NCBI RefSeq assembly: GCF_021568775.1
Contig: NZ_JAKGSG010000025.1
Location: forward strand, 62,001 to 126,000
From: Antribacter soli
GTDB lineage: Bacteria; Actinomycetota; Actinomycetes; Actinomycetales; Cellulomonadaceae
Reading direction: 5' to 3'
DNA length: 64,000 nt
Made by a program: the position numbers and the translations under genes. Positions within the stretch are counted from its first letter, which is position 1. Every line of letters begins with the position of its first letter. Shown here one piece after another: positions 57,171 to 64,000 of the stretch. Under the pieces are notes generated by a model, which worked only from the letters and a program-made list of their open reading frames with translations, had not been told where the DNA came from and did not search any database.

Positions 57171-58009
57171 CGGCCCGCCCGGTCCGGCGCGCCGGCGGCA
57201 CCCCGGTCCCGCGCCGGCAGGCCGGCCTCGCCGGCGTGCAGCGCCTCGCGCACTGTCGACACCCGTTCGAAGAACGCCGGGTCCTCGCGCAGCGCGATGC
57301 CGCGCGCGGCCCGCTCCGCCGGGGAGCCGAGCGCGATCTCCAGGTCCGCGACCACGCGACCGGGCCGGGGCGTCATCACGACCACCCGGTCGGACAGGTA
57401 CACCGCCTCCGGGATCGAGTGGGTCACGAACACCACGGCGGCACCGGTCTCCGCCCGGATCTTGAGCAGCTCGTCCTGCAGGCGTTCGCGCGTCATCTCG
57501 TCCAGGGCGCCGAACGGCTCGTCCATGAGCAGCAGCCGCGGCCAGCGGGCCAGGGCCCGCGCGATCGCGACGCGCTGCTGCATCCCGCCGGAGAGCTGGT
57601 CCGGGCGGTGGCCGGCGAAGTCGGTCAGCCCGACGAGCGCGAGCAGCTCGGCCGCCCGGGCCGCACGCTCGGCGCGCGACGCCCCGTGGAGCTGCAGCGG
57701 CAGCTCCACGTTGGCCTGCACCGACCGCCAGGGCAGCAGGCCGGCCTGCTGGAACGCGATGCCGTAGTCCTGGTCCGCGCGGGCCCGCGCGGGCGTCTTG
57801 CCGAACACGGTCAGGCTGCCCGACGTCGGCGTGTCCAGGTCCGCGACGAGCCGCAGCAGGGTCGACTTGCCGCACCCCGACGGCCCGATCAGCGACACGA
57901 GCTCGCCCGCCGCGACGGTGAGGTCGACGTCGGACAGGGCGACCGTGCCGCCTGCTCCCCCGGCCGGCCCGAACACCCGGCCGACGCCGGTGGCGACCAC
58001 CGCGCTCAC
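57167..58009 (-). CDS. ABC transporter ATPase (SsuB/ThiY-ThiZ type)
   Basis: A 280-residue ATPase: Walker A GPSGCGKST, Q-loop IAFQQAGLLPWRSV, signature LSGGMQQRVAIARAL, Walker B LLLMDEPFGALDEMTR, H-loop VFVTHSIPEAVYLSDRV and the C-terminal PGRVVADLEI. The LLPWRSV and ALDEMTR motifs match the NitT/TauT class. GTG start behind GGGGAGGAAG. Overlaps both neighbouring permease genes by 4 nt. Confidence 0.93.
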   Translation of the reverse strand: MSAVVATGVGRVFGPAGGAGGTVALSDVDLTVAAGELVSLIGPSGCGKSTLLRLVADLDTPTSGSLTVFGKTPARARADQDYGIAFQQAGLLPWRSVQANVELPLQLHGASRAERAARAAELLALVGLTDFAGHRPDQLSGGMQQRVAIARALARWPRLLLMDEPFGALDEMTRERLQDELLKIRAETGAAVVFVTHSIPEAVYLSDRVVVMTPRPGRVVADLEIALGSPAERAARGIALREDPAFFERVSTVREALHAGEAGLPARDRGAAGAPDRAGR

Positions 58010-58905
58010 CGTGCTTCCTCCCCGGTCTGGTACCGGCGCAGCCCGGCGCCCAGCAGGGCCACGACCCCCGTCGCCGCCAGGCCGACCAGCGCGGCGCCCG
58101 CGATGGGCGACCACTGCTTGGCCGGGTCGGCACTGGCCGACGCCCCGAACTCGACGATCATCCGGCCCAGCCCGCCGCGCAGTCCCGTGGACACCTCCGC
58201 CACGACCGTGCCCACCACGGCGTTCGCGGCGGCCAGCCGCAGGGCGGGCAGCAGGAACGGGACCGACGCCGGCACGCGCAGCCGCCAGAACGTCGCCCAC
58301 CAGCCGACGCCGTACGCCCGGAACAGCTCCAGGTGCACGTCCGTCGAGGCGTGGTCCGGGGAGGTGAACCCCCGCAGCGCCCCCACGGCGACCGGGAAGA
58401 ACGCCAGGTAGGACGCGATGACGGCGACCGACATCCAGTCCTGCCAGTCCAGCGCCCCGATCTCGAGCCGGGAGCCCCACCGCTTGACCAGGGGCGCGAT
58501 CGCGATGAGAGGCACGGTCTGGCTCAGCACCACCCAGGGCAGCAGACCCGCCCGAGCGGGCAGGAACCGGGCCATGAGCACGGCCACGAGCAGCCCGACG
58601 GTCACGCCGGTCAGCCACCCGACCGCGGCGACCCCCAGCGTCGAGCCCGCGCCCCGCAGGGTCGCCAGCCAGAGCGGTTCCGCGTCGGCGGCGGACGTCA
58701 GCGGCTCGGCCGCGCGCGCCACCATGTCCCACAGGTGCGGCATCGCCACGTCGGTGGTGCGCGGGAGGATCCGGGTGTCCCCGAGCACCCAGCCGTCGTC
58801 GGGCAGGAGGGCCTTGTACGCCTCCCAGGCTGCCGCCAGGGCGAGGACGCCCGCGAGCCCGGCCGGCACACCCCGTGGCAGGGCCCGCGACGTCGGGCGG
58901 CTCAC
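58006..58905 (-). CDS. ABC transporter permease, second of two
   Basis: A 299-residue permease of the same class, with an unusually long N-terminal part (about 100 residues, including WEAYKALLPDDGWVLG and a helix) before the TM core (GWLTGVTVGLLVAVLMARF; LPWVVLSQTVPLIAIAPLV) and the EAA loop FRAYGVGWWATFWRLRVPASVPFLLPALRL. GTG start overlaps the LLM oxidoreductase stop by 4 nt. Confidence 0.88.
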   Translation of the reverse strand: MSRPTSRALPRGVPAGLAGVLALAAAWEAYKALLPDDGWVLGDTRILPRTTDVAMPHLWDMVARAAEPLTSAADAEPLWLATLRGAGSTLGVAAVGWLTGVTVGLLVAVLMARFLPARAGLLPWVVLSQTVPLIAIAPLVKRWGSRLEIGALDWQDWMSVAVIASYLAFFPVAVGALRGFTSPDHASTDVHLELFRAYGVGWWATFWRLRVPASVPFLLPALRLAAANAVVGTVVAEVSTGLRGGLGRMIVEFGASASADPAKQWSPIAGAALVGLAATGVVALLGAGLRRYQTGEEAR

Positions 58906-59909
58906 CCGGCGGCCCCGCGCAAGGCGGGCATGACCTGCTCGCCGTAGGCGCGCAGGGTCTCCTCCTTCGCGTCGTGCTGCAGGTAGACGGCGAACTGGTC
59001 GCAGCCCAGCGCCTCGAGCTCCTTGAGCCGGGCGACGTGCTCGTCCGGGGTGCCGACGAGGCAGAACCGCTCCACGACGTCGTCGGGCACGAAGCTCGTG
59101 TGCGTGTTGCCCGCGCGCCCGTGCTCCGCGTAGTCGTAGCCCTCGCGGCCCTTGATGTAGTCCGTCAGCGACTTCGGGACGGCGGAGCCTTCGCCGTACC
59201 GGGCCACGATGTCGGCGATGTGGTTGCCGACCATGCCGCCGAACCAGCGCACCTGGTCGCGCATGTGCTCGCGGTCCTCGCCCACGTAGGCGGGGGCGGC
59301 CACGCAGAACTTCAGGGCCTCGGGGTCGCGGCCTGCCGCGGCCGCCGCCTTTCGTACGGCGGCGATCATCCACGCGGCGATGTCCGGGTCGGCGAGCTGG
59401 AGGATGTACCCGTCGCCCACCTCGCCGGTCAGGGCGAGTGCCTTGGGGCCGTATGCGGCGACCCACACGTCCAGCCGGGAGCTGTGCGCCCAGGGGAACC
59501 GCACGGTGTGGCCGTTCACCAGCGCCTCGCGGGAGCTCGCCAGCTCCCGGATGACGCCGATCGCCTCACGGAGCGTCTCGAGGTTCGCGGGCTTCCCGCT
59601 CAGCGTCCGGACGGCGGAGTCACCGCGCCCGATGCCGCAGATGGTGCGGTTGCCGTAGGTCTCGTTGAGCGTGGCGAACATCGAGGCGATGACCGTCCAG
59701 TCCCGCGTGGCCGGGTTGGTCACCATGGGTCCGACCATCACTCGCTGCGTCGCCGCGAGGATCGCCGGATAGATCACGAACGGCTCCTGCCACAGCAGGT
59801 GCGAGTCGAAGGTCCAGACGTAGTCGAACCCCGCCTCCTCCGCGGCCACCGCCAGCCGCACGACGTCCGACGCCGGCGGGTCGTTCTGCAGCACGATCCC
59901 GAAGTCCAT
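58902..59909 (-). CDS. LLM-class (F420/FMN-type) oxidoreductase, TIGR03842-like
   Basis: A 335-residue bacterial-luciferase-like TIM barrel: MDFGIVLQNDPPASDVVRL, YVWTFDSHLLWQEPF, GNRTICGIGRGDSAVRTL, VWVAAYGPKALALTGEVGDGYI. The AYGPKAL and GRGDSA motifs bind the flavin or deazaflavin phosphate in F420-dependent relatives. LLM enzymes reduce or oxygenate organic substrates; RutA, a pyrimidine oxygenase, is another LLM protein. Here it is embedded between dihydropyrimidinase and the transporter, so it presumably acts on the ring or a derivative. F420 use versus FMN cannot be decided from sequence alone. Confidence 0.85.
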   Translation of the reverse strand: MDFGIVLQNDPPASDVVRLAVAAEEAGFDYVWTFDSHLLWQEPFVIYPAILAATQRVMVGPMVTNPATRDWTVIASMFATLNETYGNRTICGIGRGDSAVRTLSGKPANLETLREAIGVIRELASSREALVNGHTVRFPWAHSSRLDVWVAAYGPKALALTGEVGDGYILQLADPDIAAWMIAAVRKAAAAAGRDPEALKFCVAAPAYVGEDREHMRDQVRWFGGMVGNHIADIVARYGEGSAVPKSLTDYIKGREGYDYAEHGRAGNTHTSFVPDDVVERFCLVGTPDEHVARLKELEALGCDQFAVYLQHDAKEETLRAYGEQVMPALRGAAG

Positions 59910-59933
59910 CGCTCCACTCCTTCGTCCGGCGGG

Positions 59934-61358
59934 TCAGACCAGGTACTGGCTGAGCCCGCGCTTCACGAACCGGCCGTAGCCGGCCCTGCCGTGGAAGACG
60001 CCGTCGTCCACGACAACCTGCCCGCGGGAGAGGACGACGTCGACGTGCCCGTCGATCTCGAAACCCTCCCAGGCGGAGTGGTCCATGTTCATGTGGTGGG
60101 TCGCCGCGCCGATCGAGGTGTGGCCGGCGGGGTCGTAGACCACGACGTCGGCGTCGGCCCCGGGCTGGATGACGCCCTTGCTGCCGTACATGCCGAACAT
60201 GCGCGCCGGTGTCACCGAGGTGAGCTCCACCCAGCGCTCCAGGCTCAGCCGACCGGTCACCACGCCCTGGTACAGCAGGTCCATGCGGTGCTCCACCGTG
60301 CCGATCCCGTTCGGGATCGCCCGGAAGTCTCCGCGGCCCAGCTCCTTCTGGTCCTTCATGCAGAACGGGCAGTGGTCGGTGGAGACCACCTGCAGGTCGT
60401 TGGTGCGCAGCGCCTGCCACATGGCGTCCTGGTGCCCCTCCGCACGCGCTCGCAGCGGCGTGGAGCACACCCACTTGGCGCCCTCGAAGGCGCCGTACTC
60501 CTCGCTGGACGCGCCGAGCTGCTCCTCCAGGGAGAGGTAGAGGTACTGGGGGCAGGTCTCGCCGAACACGTTCTTGCCCGCGTCGCGCGCCGTGGCGATC
60601 TGCGCCACGGCCTGCTTCGCGGACACGTGGACCACGTAGAGGGGCGCTCCGGTGAGGTCCGCGAGCATGATCGCCCGGTGCGTCGCCTCCTCCTCGAGCT
60701 GCCAGGCGCGCGCGACCCCGTGGAAGTACGGGTCGGTCTTGCCCTGGGCGACGAGCTGTTCGGCGAGCACGTCGATGGCCGGGCCGTTCTCGGCATGCAT
60801 CATCGTGAGCAGGCCCTCGTCACGGGCGACCTGCATCGCCTTGAGGATCTGGGCGTCGTCCGCGTAGAACACCCCGGGGTAGGCCATGAACAGCTTGTAG
60901 CTCGTGATGCCCTCGTCCACGAGACTGCGCATGGCGGCCAGCGAGTCGGCGTCGACGCCGCCGATGATCTGGTGGAACGCGTAGTCGATCGCGCAGTTCC
61001 CGTCCGCGCGCTTGTGCCACGCCTCCAGGCCGTCCTGCACGCGTTCGCCGTACCGCTGGACCGCGAAGTCGACGATCGTCGTGGTGCCGCCGTGGGCCGC
61101 CGCGATCGTGCCGGTCTCGAACGTGTCGCTCGCCGCCGTGCCGCCGAACGGCAGCTCCATGTGCGTGTGCGCGTCCACGCCGCCCGGCACCACGTACTTG
61201 CCGCTCGCATCGATGGTCCTGTCCGCGACCAGCCCGACGGACCCGGCCACGCCGGGAGCGAGCAGGGCGACGATCTTCTCGCCGTCGATCACGACGTCGG
61301 CCTCGGCGGTCCCGGTGGCGTTGACGACGGTGCCGCCGGAGATGATGAGGTCAGGCAT
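59934..61358 (-). CDS. hydA: Dihydropyrimidinase/D-hydantoinase
   Basis: A 474-residue cyclic amidohydrolase opening dihydrouracil, dihydrothymine or 5-substituted hydantoins. All metal ligands visible: HxH (His64, His66 in DAHTHMELPF), carboxylated Lys155 in SYKLFMAY, His188 in MMHAENG, His244 in YVVHVSA, Asp328 in STDHCPF. ATG at 61358 behind GGAGA. Followed 24 nt later by the LLM oxidoreductase and preceded by the amidohydrolase, so ring opening is coupled to carbamoyl removal. Confidence 0.93.
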   Translation of the reverse strand: MPDLIISGGTVVNATGTAEADVVIDGEKIVALLAPGVAGSVGLVADRTIDASGKYVVPGGVDAHTHMELPFGGTAASDTFETGTIAAAHGGTTTIVDFAVQRYGERVQDGLEAWHKRADGNCAIDYAFHQIIGGVDADSLAAMRSLVDEGITSYKLFMAYPGVFYADDAQILKAMQVARDEGLLTMMHAENGPAIDVLAEQLVAQGKTDPYFHGVARAWQLEEEATHRAIMLADLTGAPLYVVHVSAKQAVAQIATARDAGKNVFGETCPQYLYLSLEEQLGASSEEYGAFEGAKWVCSTPLRARAEGHQDAMWQALRTNDLQVVSTDHCPFCMKDQKELGRGDFRAIPNGIGTVEHRMDLLYQGVVTGRLSLERWVELTSVTPARMFGMYGSKGVIQPGADADVVVYDPAGHTSIGAATHHMNMDHSAWEGFEIDGHVDVVLSRGQVVVDDGVFHGRAGYGRFVKRGLSQYLV

Positions 61359-61383
61359 GAGACTCTCCTAGGGTTGCGCCGGA

Positions 61384-62232
61384 TCAGGGCGCGGTGAGCG
61401 CGTCGTAGGCGTCGGGGCGGCGGTCGCGGAAGAACTGCCACCGCTCGCGCACCTCGCGGACCAGGCCCAGGTCGAGGTCGCGGACCACCAGCTCGTCCTG
61501 CGTGGACGAGGCGATCTCACCCACGTAGTTCCCGTCCGGGCCGACGGCGTACGACGACCCGTAGAACGGGACCGCCTCGGTGCCGTACTCGTTGTCCTCG
61601 GTGCCCACGCGGTTGCTCGCCACGATGAACACGCCGTTCGCGACCGCCGCCGCCGGCTGCTCCAGCTCCCACAGCCGGTTCGAGATGCCCGGCGCCGTGG
61701 CGTTCGGGTTGAAGATGATCTCGGCGCCGTTCAGCGCGAGCGCGCGCCAGCCCTCGGGGAAGTGCCGGTCGTAGCAGATGTAGACGCCGATCTTCCCGAC
61801 AGCCGTGTCGAACACGGGAAAGCCGAGGTTGCCAGGGCGGAAGTAGAACTTCTCCCAGAACTTCGGGAGGTTCGGCAGGTGGTGCTTGCGGTAGGTGCCG
61901 AGCATCGTGCCGTCGGCGTCGATCACCACTGCCGAGTTGTACAGGACGCCCGGCTGGTCCTCCTCGTAGACCGGCAGCACCATCACGAGCCCGAGCTCCG
62001 CCGCGAGCGCCGCGAACCGCTCCGTCGTGGGGCCCGGGATCGGCTCGGCGTACCGGTAGTAGGCCGGATCCTGGGTGATTCCGAAATACGGCCCGTAGAA
62101 GAGCTCCTGGAACGCGATGACCTGCGCGCCCCGGCTCGCGGCCTCGCGGGCCCAGCCTTCGTGCAGGGCAAGCATGGACTCCTTGTCCCCGGTCCATCTG
62201 GCTTGCGTGAAAGCAACTCGCACCGTAGTCAT
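61384..62232 (-). CDS. Nitrilase-superfamily amidohydrolase, beta-ureidopropionase-like
   Basis: A 282-residue carbon-nitrogen hydrolase. Catalytic triad visible: Glu43 in FQELFYGPYF, Lys116 in YRKHHLPN, Cys153 in VYICYDRHFPEGWR. FWEKFYFRPGN and NRLWELEQPAAAVANG match the N-carbamoylputrescine/beta-ureidopropionase branch, which removes the carbamoyl group as CO2 and ammonia after ring opening. It begins the seven-gene operon, with ATG at 62232 behind GAAGGGCTTGG. Substrate could be N-carbamoyl-beta-alanine, N-carbamoyl-beta-aminoisobutyrate or carbamoyl amino acids. Confidence 0.88.
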   Translation of the reverse strand: MTTVRVAFTQARWTGDKESMLALHEGWAREAASRGAQVIAFQELFYGPYFGITQDPAYYRYAEPIPGPTTERFAALAAELGLVMVLPVYEEDQPGVLYNSAVVIDADGTMLGTYRKHHLPNLPKFWEKFYFRPGNLGFPVFDTAVGKIGVYICYDRHFPEGWRALALNGAEIIFNPNATAPGISNRLWELEQPAAAVANGVFIVASNRVGTEDNEYGTEAVPFYGSSYAVGPDGNYVGEIASSTQDELVVRDLDLGLVREVRERWQFFRDRRPDAYDALTAP

Positions 62233-62374
62233 TCCAAGCCCTTCGCCTCGGCAGGACCCCAGCCAAGTGGGCGTCGGTTTCGCCTGGCACACCCTGCTCG
62301 TTACTACAGTGTGACAAGTGTTCCGGGAGGCCGCCCGGCTGGCACAGGAGTTCAGACGGGGTCGGGAGAGCGCC

Positions 62375-63127
62375 TCAGGCCGTGGCCGTGGTCGGCTCCT
62401 GGACGGCCTCGACGACTGCTGCAAGGTCCGCGCCGGCCCGGAGCAGCGCGACGGTCCGCGCGCCGATCTGGTCGAGACGCCGGTCCAGGATGCGGCGGGT
62501 CTCCTCGACGCCTTCGAGCCGGTGGAGGGTTGCGGTGATCTCGCGGACGGCGGGGATGCCGTAGCCGCTGCCGCGGAGGGCGGCGACGATGCGCGCCTCG
62601 CCGATCGTCGCGGGTCCGTACCGACGGGCCCGCAGCGACGTCACCCGCTCCGGGTTCACGAGCCCCTCCTGCTCCCAGTACCGCAGGGTCGACGGGCGCA
62701 CGCCGAGCGCGGCCGCGAGCTCGGTGATCGTCATCGCGTCACCGGCGCGCCCGCCGTCGGACGCGGTCGCTTCGGCCTCGATGGCCCGCAACGCCTCCTG
62801 AGCCCGCAGCGCCTGCGCCCGTTCGCGGCCGAGACCTGCGTGCACCTCGCTGATCGCGGCGGCGGCTTGCGCGATCGTCCCCGATCGCAGCTCGGCGAGC
62901 ACGCGGCGCGCGACGACGGGCCCCGTCGCCTGCGCGAGCCCCCGGTAACCACGAAGGGCCTGCACATGGATCGCCGCGAAGCGCCGGTAGCCCTTGGCCG
63001 AGCGGGTGGCCGGCGGGATGACCCGCAGGCGTTCCAGGTCCCGGACCTGTTGCACCGAGTACCCCGACTCCCGTGCCACATCGATCGACCGCAGCGGCCC
63101 TCGGCGGCTGCTCGCCTGACCGTCCAT
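62375..63127 (-). CDS. MerR-family regulator with two MerR HTH domains
   Basis: A 250-residue regulator with an unusual tandem. Residues about 13-85 form one winged-helix MerR-like unit (SIDVARESGYSVQQVRDLERL, SAKGYRRF), and residues about 130-210 a second one (MTITELAAALGVRPSTLRYWEQEGL, ARRYGPATIGEARIVAAL), the second with the better MerR consensus. C-terminal part is helical. MerR proteins bend promoter DNA as dimers; two DNA-binding units in one chain suggest either a pseudo-dimer or a longer operator. Start ATG at 63127. It precedes the cyclic-amide operon and is divergent from a DUF6194 gene; the target is unproven. Confidence 0.85.
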   Translation of the reverse strand: MDGQASSRRGPLRSIDVARESGYSVQQVRDLERLRVIPPATRSAKGYRRFAAIHVQALRGYRGLAQATGPVVARRVLAELRSGTIAQAAAAISEVHAGLGRERAQALRAQEALRAIEAEATASDGGRAGDAMTITELAAALGVRPSTLRYWEQEGLVNPERVTSLRARRYGPATIGEARIVAALRGSGYGIPAVREITATLHRLEGVEETRRILDRRLDQIGARTVALLRAGADLAAVVEAVQEPTTATA

Positions 63128-63169
63128 CGCCTCAACCCCACAGACGCACTTGAAGGTGATGCTTGAACC

Positions 63170-63676
63170 ATGAGTATGGAGCAGATCATCGCGACCGTCC
63201 GCGGCTTCGACGGCGCGCTCGTGTTCGTCCCGGGGCCGGGCGGCGACTCCCCCGAGATCGCGTGGGGGGATGCGTTCTTCTACTACGCCCCCGACGGGCG
63301 GATGCCGCAGCACGTCCAGCCCTACGCGACGATCGTCACCAAGGACTACCCGGACGACACGGCCTCCGACCTCGACCCTCCGGGCCGCTGGCGCGTGAAC
63401 GTCCACGTCGACCGTGCCACCTTCCGCGAGCTGACCGGCGAAGAACCCCGCGGCCCGCACCGCCCTCGGAACTTCGCGGCCGCCGACGTCTTGCTGCCGC
63501 ACCCGGTGTACGGCGCGCTCGGCTGGGTTGCCGTCGTCAACCCCGGCGAGGAGTCCGAGGGCCTGGTGGTGGCGCTGCTCCGCGCCGCGCACGACGCCGC
63601 CCGCGCGCGGTTCGAGCGGCGAGGCGGGGCATACTTCACGTCACCTGACCAGCCCGGCGACGGGACCAGCCCATGA
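63170..63676 (+). CDS. DUF6194-type protein
   Basis: A 168-residue soluble protein. [46 protein letters not shown] and [19 protein letters not shown] match the DUF6194 pattern, and it ends with [16 protein letters not shown]. The function of this family is unknown. It starts 43 nt from the divergent MerR gene start (intervening CTTGAAGGTGATGCTTGAACC may include the operator), so it may be the regulator's main target. Confidence 0.8.
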   Translation: MSMEQIIATVRGFDGALVFVPGPGGDSPEIAWGDAFFYYAPDGRMPQHVQPYATIVTKDYPDDTASDLDPPGRWRVNVHVDRATFRELTGEEPRGPHRPRNFAAADVLLPHPVYGALGWVAVVNPGEESEGLVVALLRAAHDAARARFERRGGAYFTSPDQPGDGTSP

Positions 63677-63692
63677 CCGATGGAGGCCGCCC

Positions 63693-64000
63693 GTGAGACG
63701 GCACGCGCACGCAGCACCGGCCGAGACCGCCTCGCGGCTGCCTGCCGGCTTCCGGCTCGGCGTCTCGACGTCGGCCTACCAGATCGAGGGAGCCGCCCGC
63801 GAGGACGGCCGGGGCACGAGCATCTGGGACACGTTCGTCCGGCGCCCCGGCACGGTGCGCGACAGCGGCACGGGCGAGGTTGCCATCGACCACTACCACC
63901 GCCTCGAGGAGGACCTCGACCACGTCGCCGAGCTCGGCGTGAGCGACTACCGCTTCTCGATCGCCTGGCCGCGCGTCGTCCCGGCCGGTCGCGGGACGGC
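63693..64000 (+). CDS. GH1 beta-glucosidase, 5' part (runs off window)
   Basis: The first 102 codons of a family 1 glycosidase: [54 protein letters not shown] and [15 protein letters not shown], all hallmark N-terminal motifs including the QIEG substrate-binding Gln. It hydrolyses beta-1,4 glucosides such as cellobiose, so it would complete cellulose breakdown started by the GH48 enzyme. GTG start at 63693 with TGGAGG. No signal peptide, so cytoplasmic. The catalytic Glu residues lie beyond the window. Confidence 0.92.
   Translation, partial: MRRHAHAAPAETASRLPAGFRLGVSTSAYQIEGAAREDGRGTSIWDTFVRRPGTVRDSGTGEVAIDHYHRLEEDLDHVAELGVSDYRFSIAWPRVVPAGRGT

Overview
The window looks like the chromosome of a high-GC, polysaccharide-degrading actinomycete, most likely a Cellulomonadaceae or Promicromonosporaceae member of the Micrococcales. 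The evidence is the extreme third-position GC, the GTG and TTG starts with strong GGAGG sites, the many 4-nt start/stop overlaps, a GH48-FN3-CBM2 cellulase, several arabinan-type glycoside hydrolases fed by CUT1 sugar ABC transporters, and an F420-type oxidoreductase. The genus call is inference from gene content. I saw no rRNA, tRNA, CRISPR array, transposase, phage gene or replication origin.

Layout. 1-7.4 kb: small proteins (a DxDxDG repeat protein, a lipoprotein), an EamA remnant, a Pat-like acetyltransferase divergent from an XRE-cupin regulator, an ECF sigma/anti-sigma pair with a DUF2231 membrane protein and a secreted-repeat lipoprotein, a CYP157-like P450 and a broken GNAT gene. 7.4-19.6 kb: an arabinan/arabinoside locus. 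It has a LacI regulator, a binding protein, two permeases (one with an apparent frameshift), a GH127 and two secreted clan GH-A enzymes, with two identical 12-bp palindromic operators between regulator and divergent hydrolase. 19.7-24.9 kb: a crotonase, an aromatic-type aldehyde dehydrogenase with its AraC neighbour, and a membrane protein. 24.9-31.8 kb: a second CUT1 transporter behind a large secreted alginate-lyase-like enzyme with discoidin domains. 31.9-37.7 kb: a GT2-GtrA glycosyltransferase overlapping a phosphodiester glycosidase, an SDR, a GH146-like arabinofuranosidase and a LOG-type protein. 37.8-40.1 kb: a His-rich CopB copper ATPase behind a CsoR-type operator. 40.4-43.1 kb: the GH48 cellulase.

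43.2-52.7 kb: an rRNA methyltransferase, an extraordinary poly-G/poly-C tract that is probably a sequencing or assembly problem, a small hypothetical, a MacB-type ABC exporter divergent from its sensor kinase and regulator, a second DesK/DesR-like pair facing a Met/His-rich membrane protein, a VOC protein and a GH114 lipoprotein. 52.7-55 kb: an epoxide hydrolase and a coiled-coil protein. 55.2-62.2 kb: a tightly overlapped operon for cyclic-amide (pyrimidine or hydantoin) breakdown, with ureidopropionase-like amidohydrolase, dihydropyrimidinase, LLM flavin enzyme and a THI5/NMT1-type transporter. 62.4-64 kb: a tandem-MerR regulator, a DUF6194 protein and the start of a GH1 beta-glucosidase cut by the window end.

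How it works together: secreted enzymes (GH48, GH-A, lyase, GH114) cut plant or microbial polysaccharides, ABC importers take up oligomers, cytoplasmic GH127, GH146 and GH1 finish them, and LacI-type control ties supply to demand. Several genes end in long perfect hairpins without T-tracts, a recurring terminator style here.
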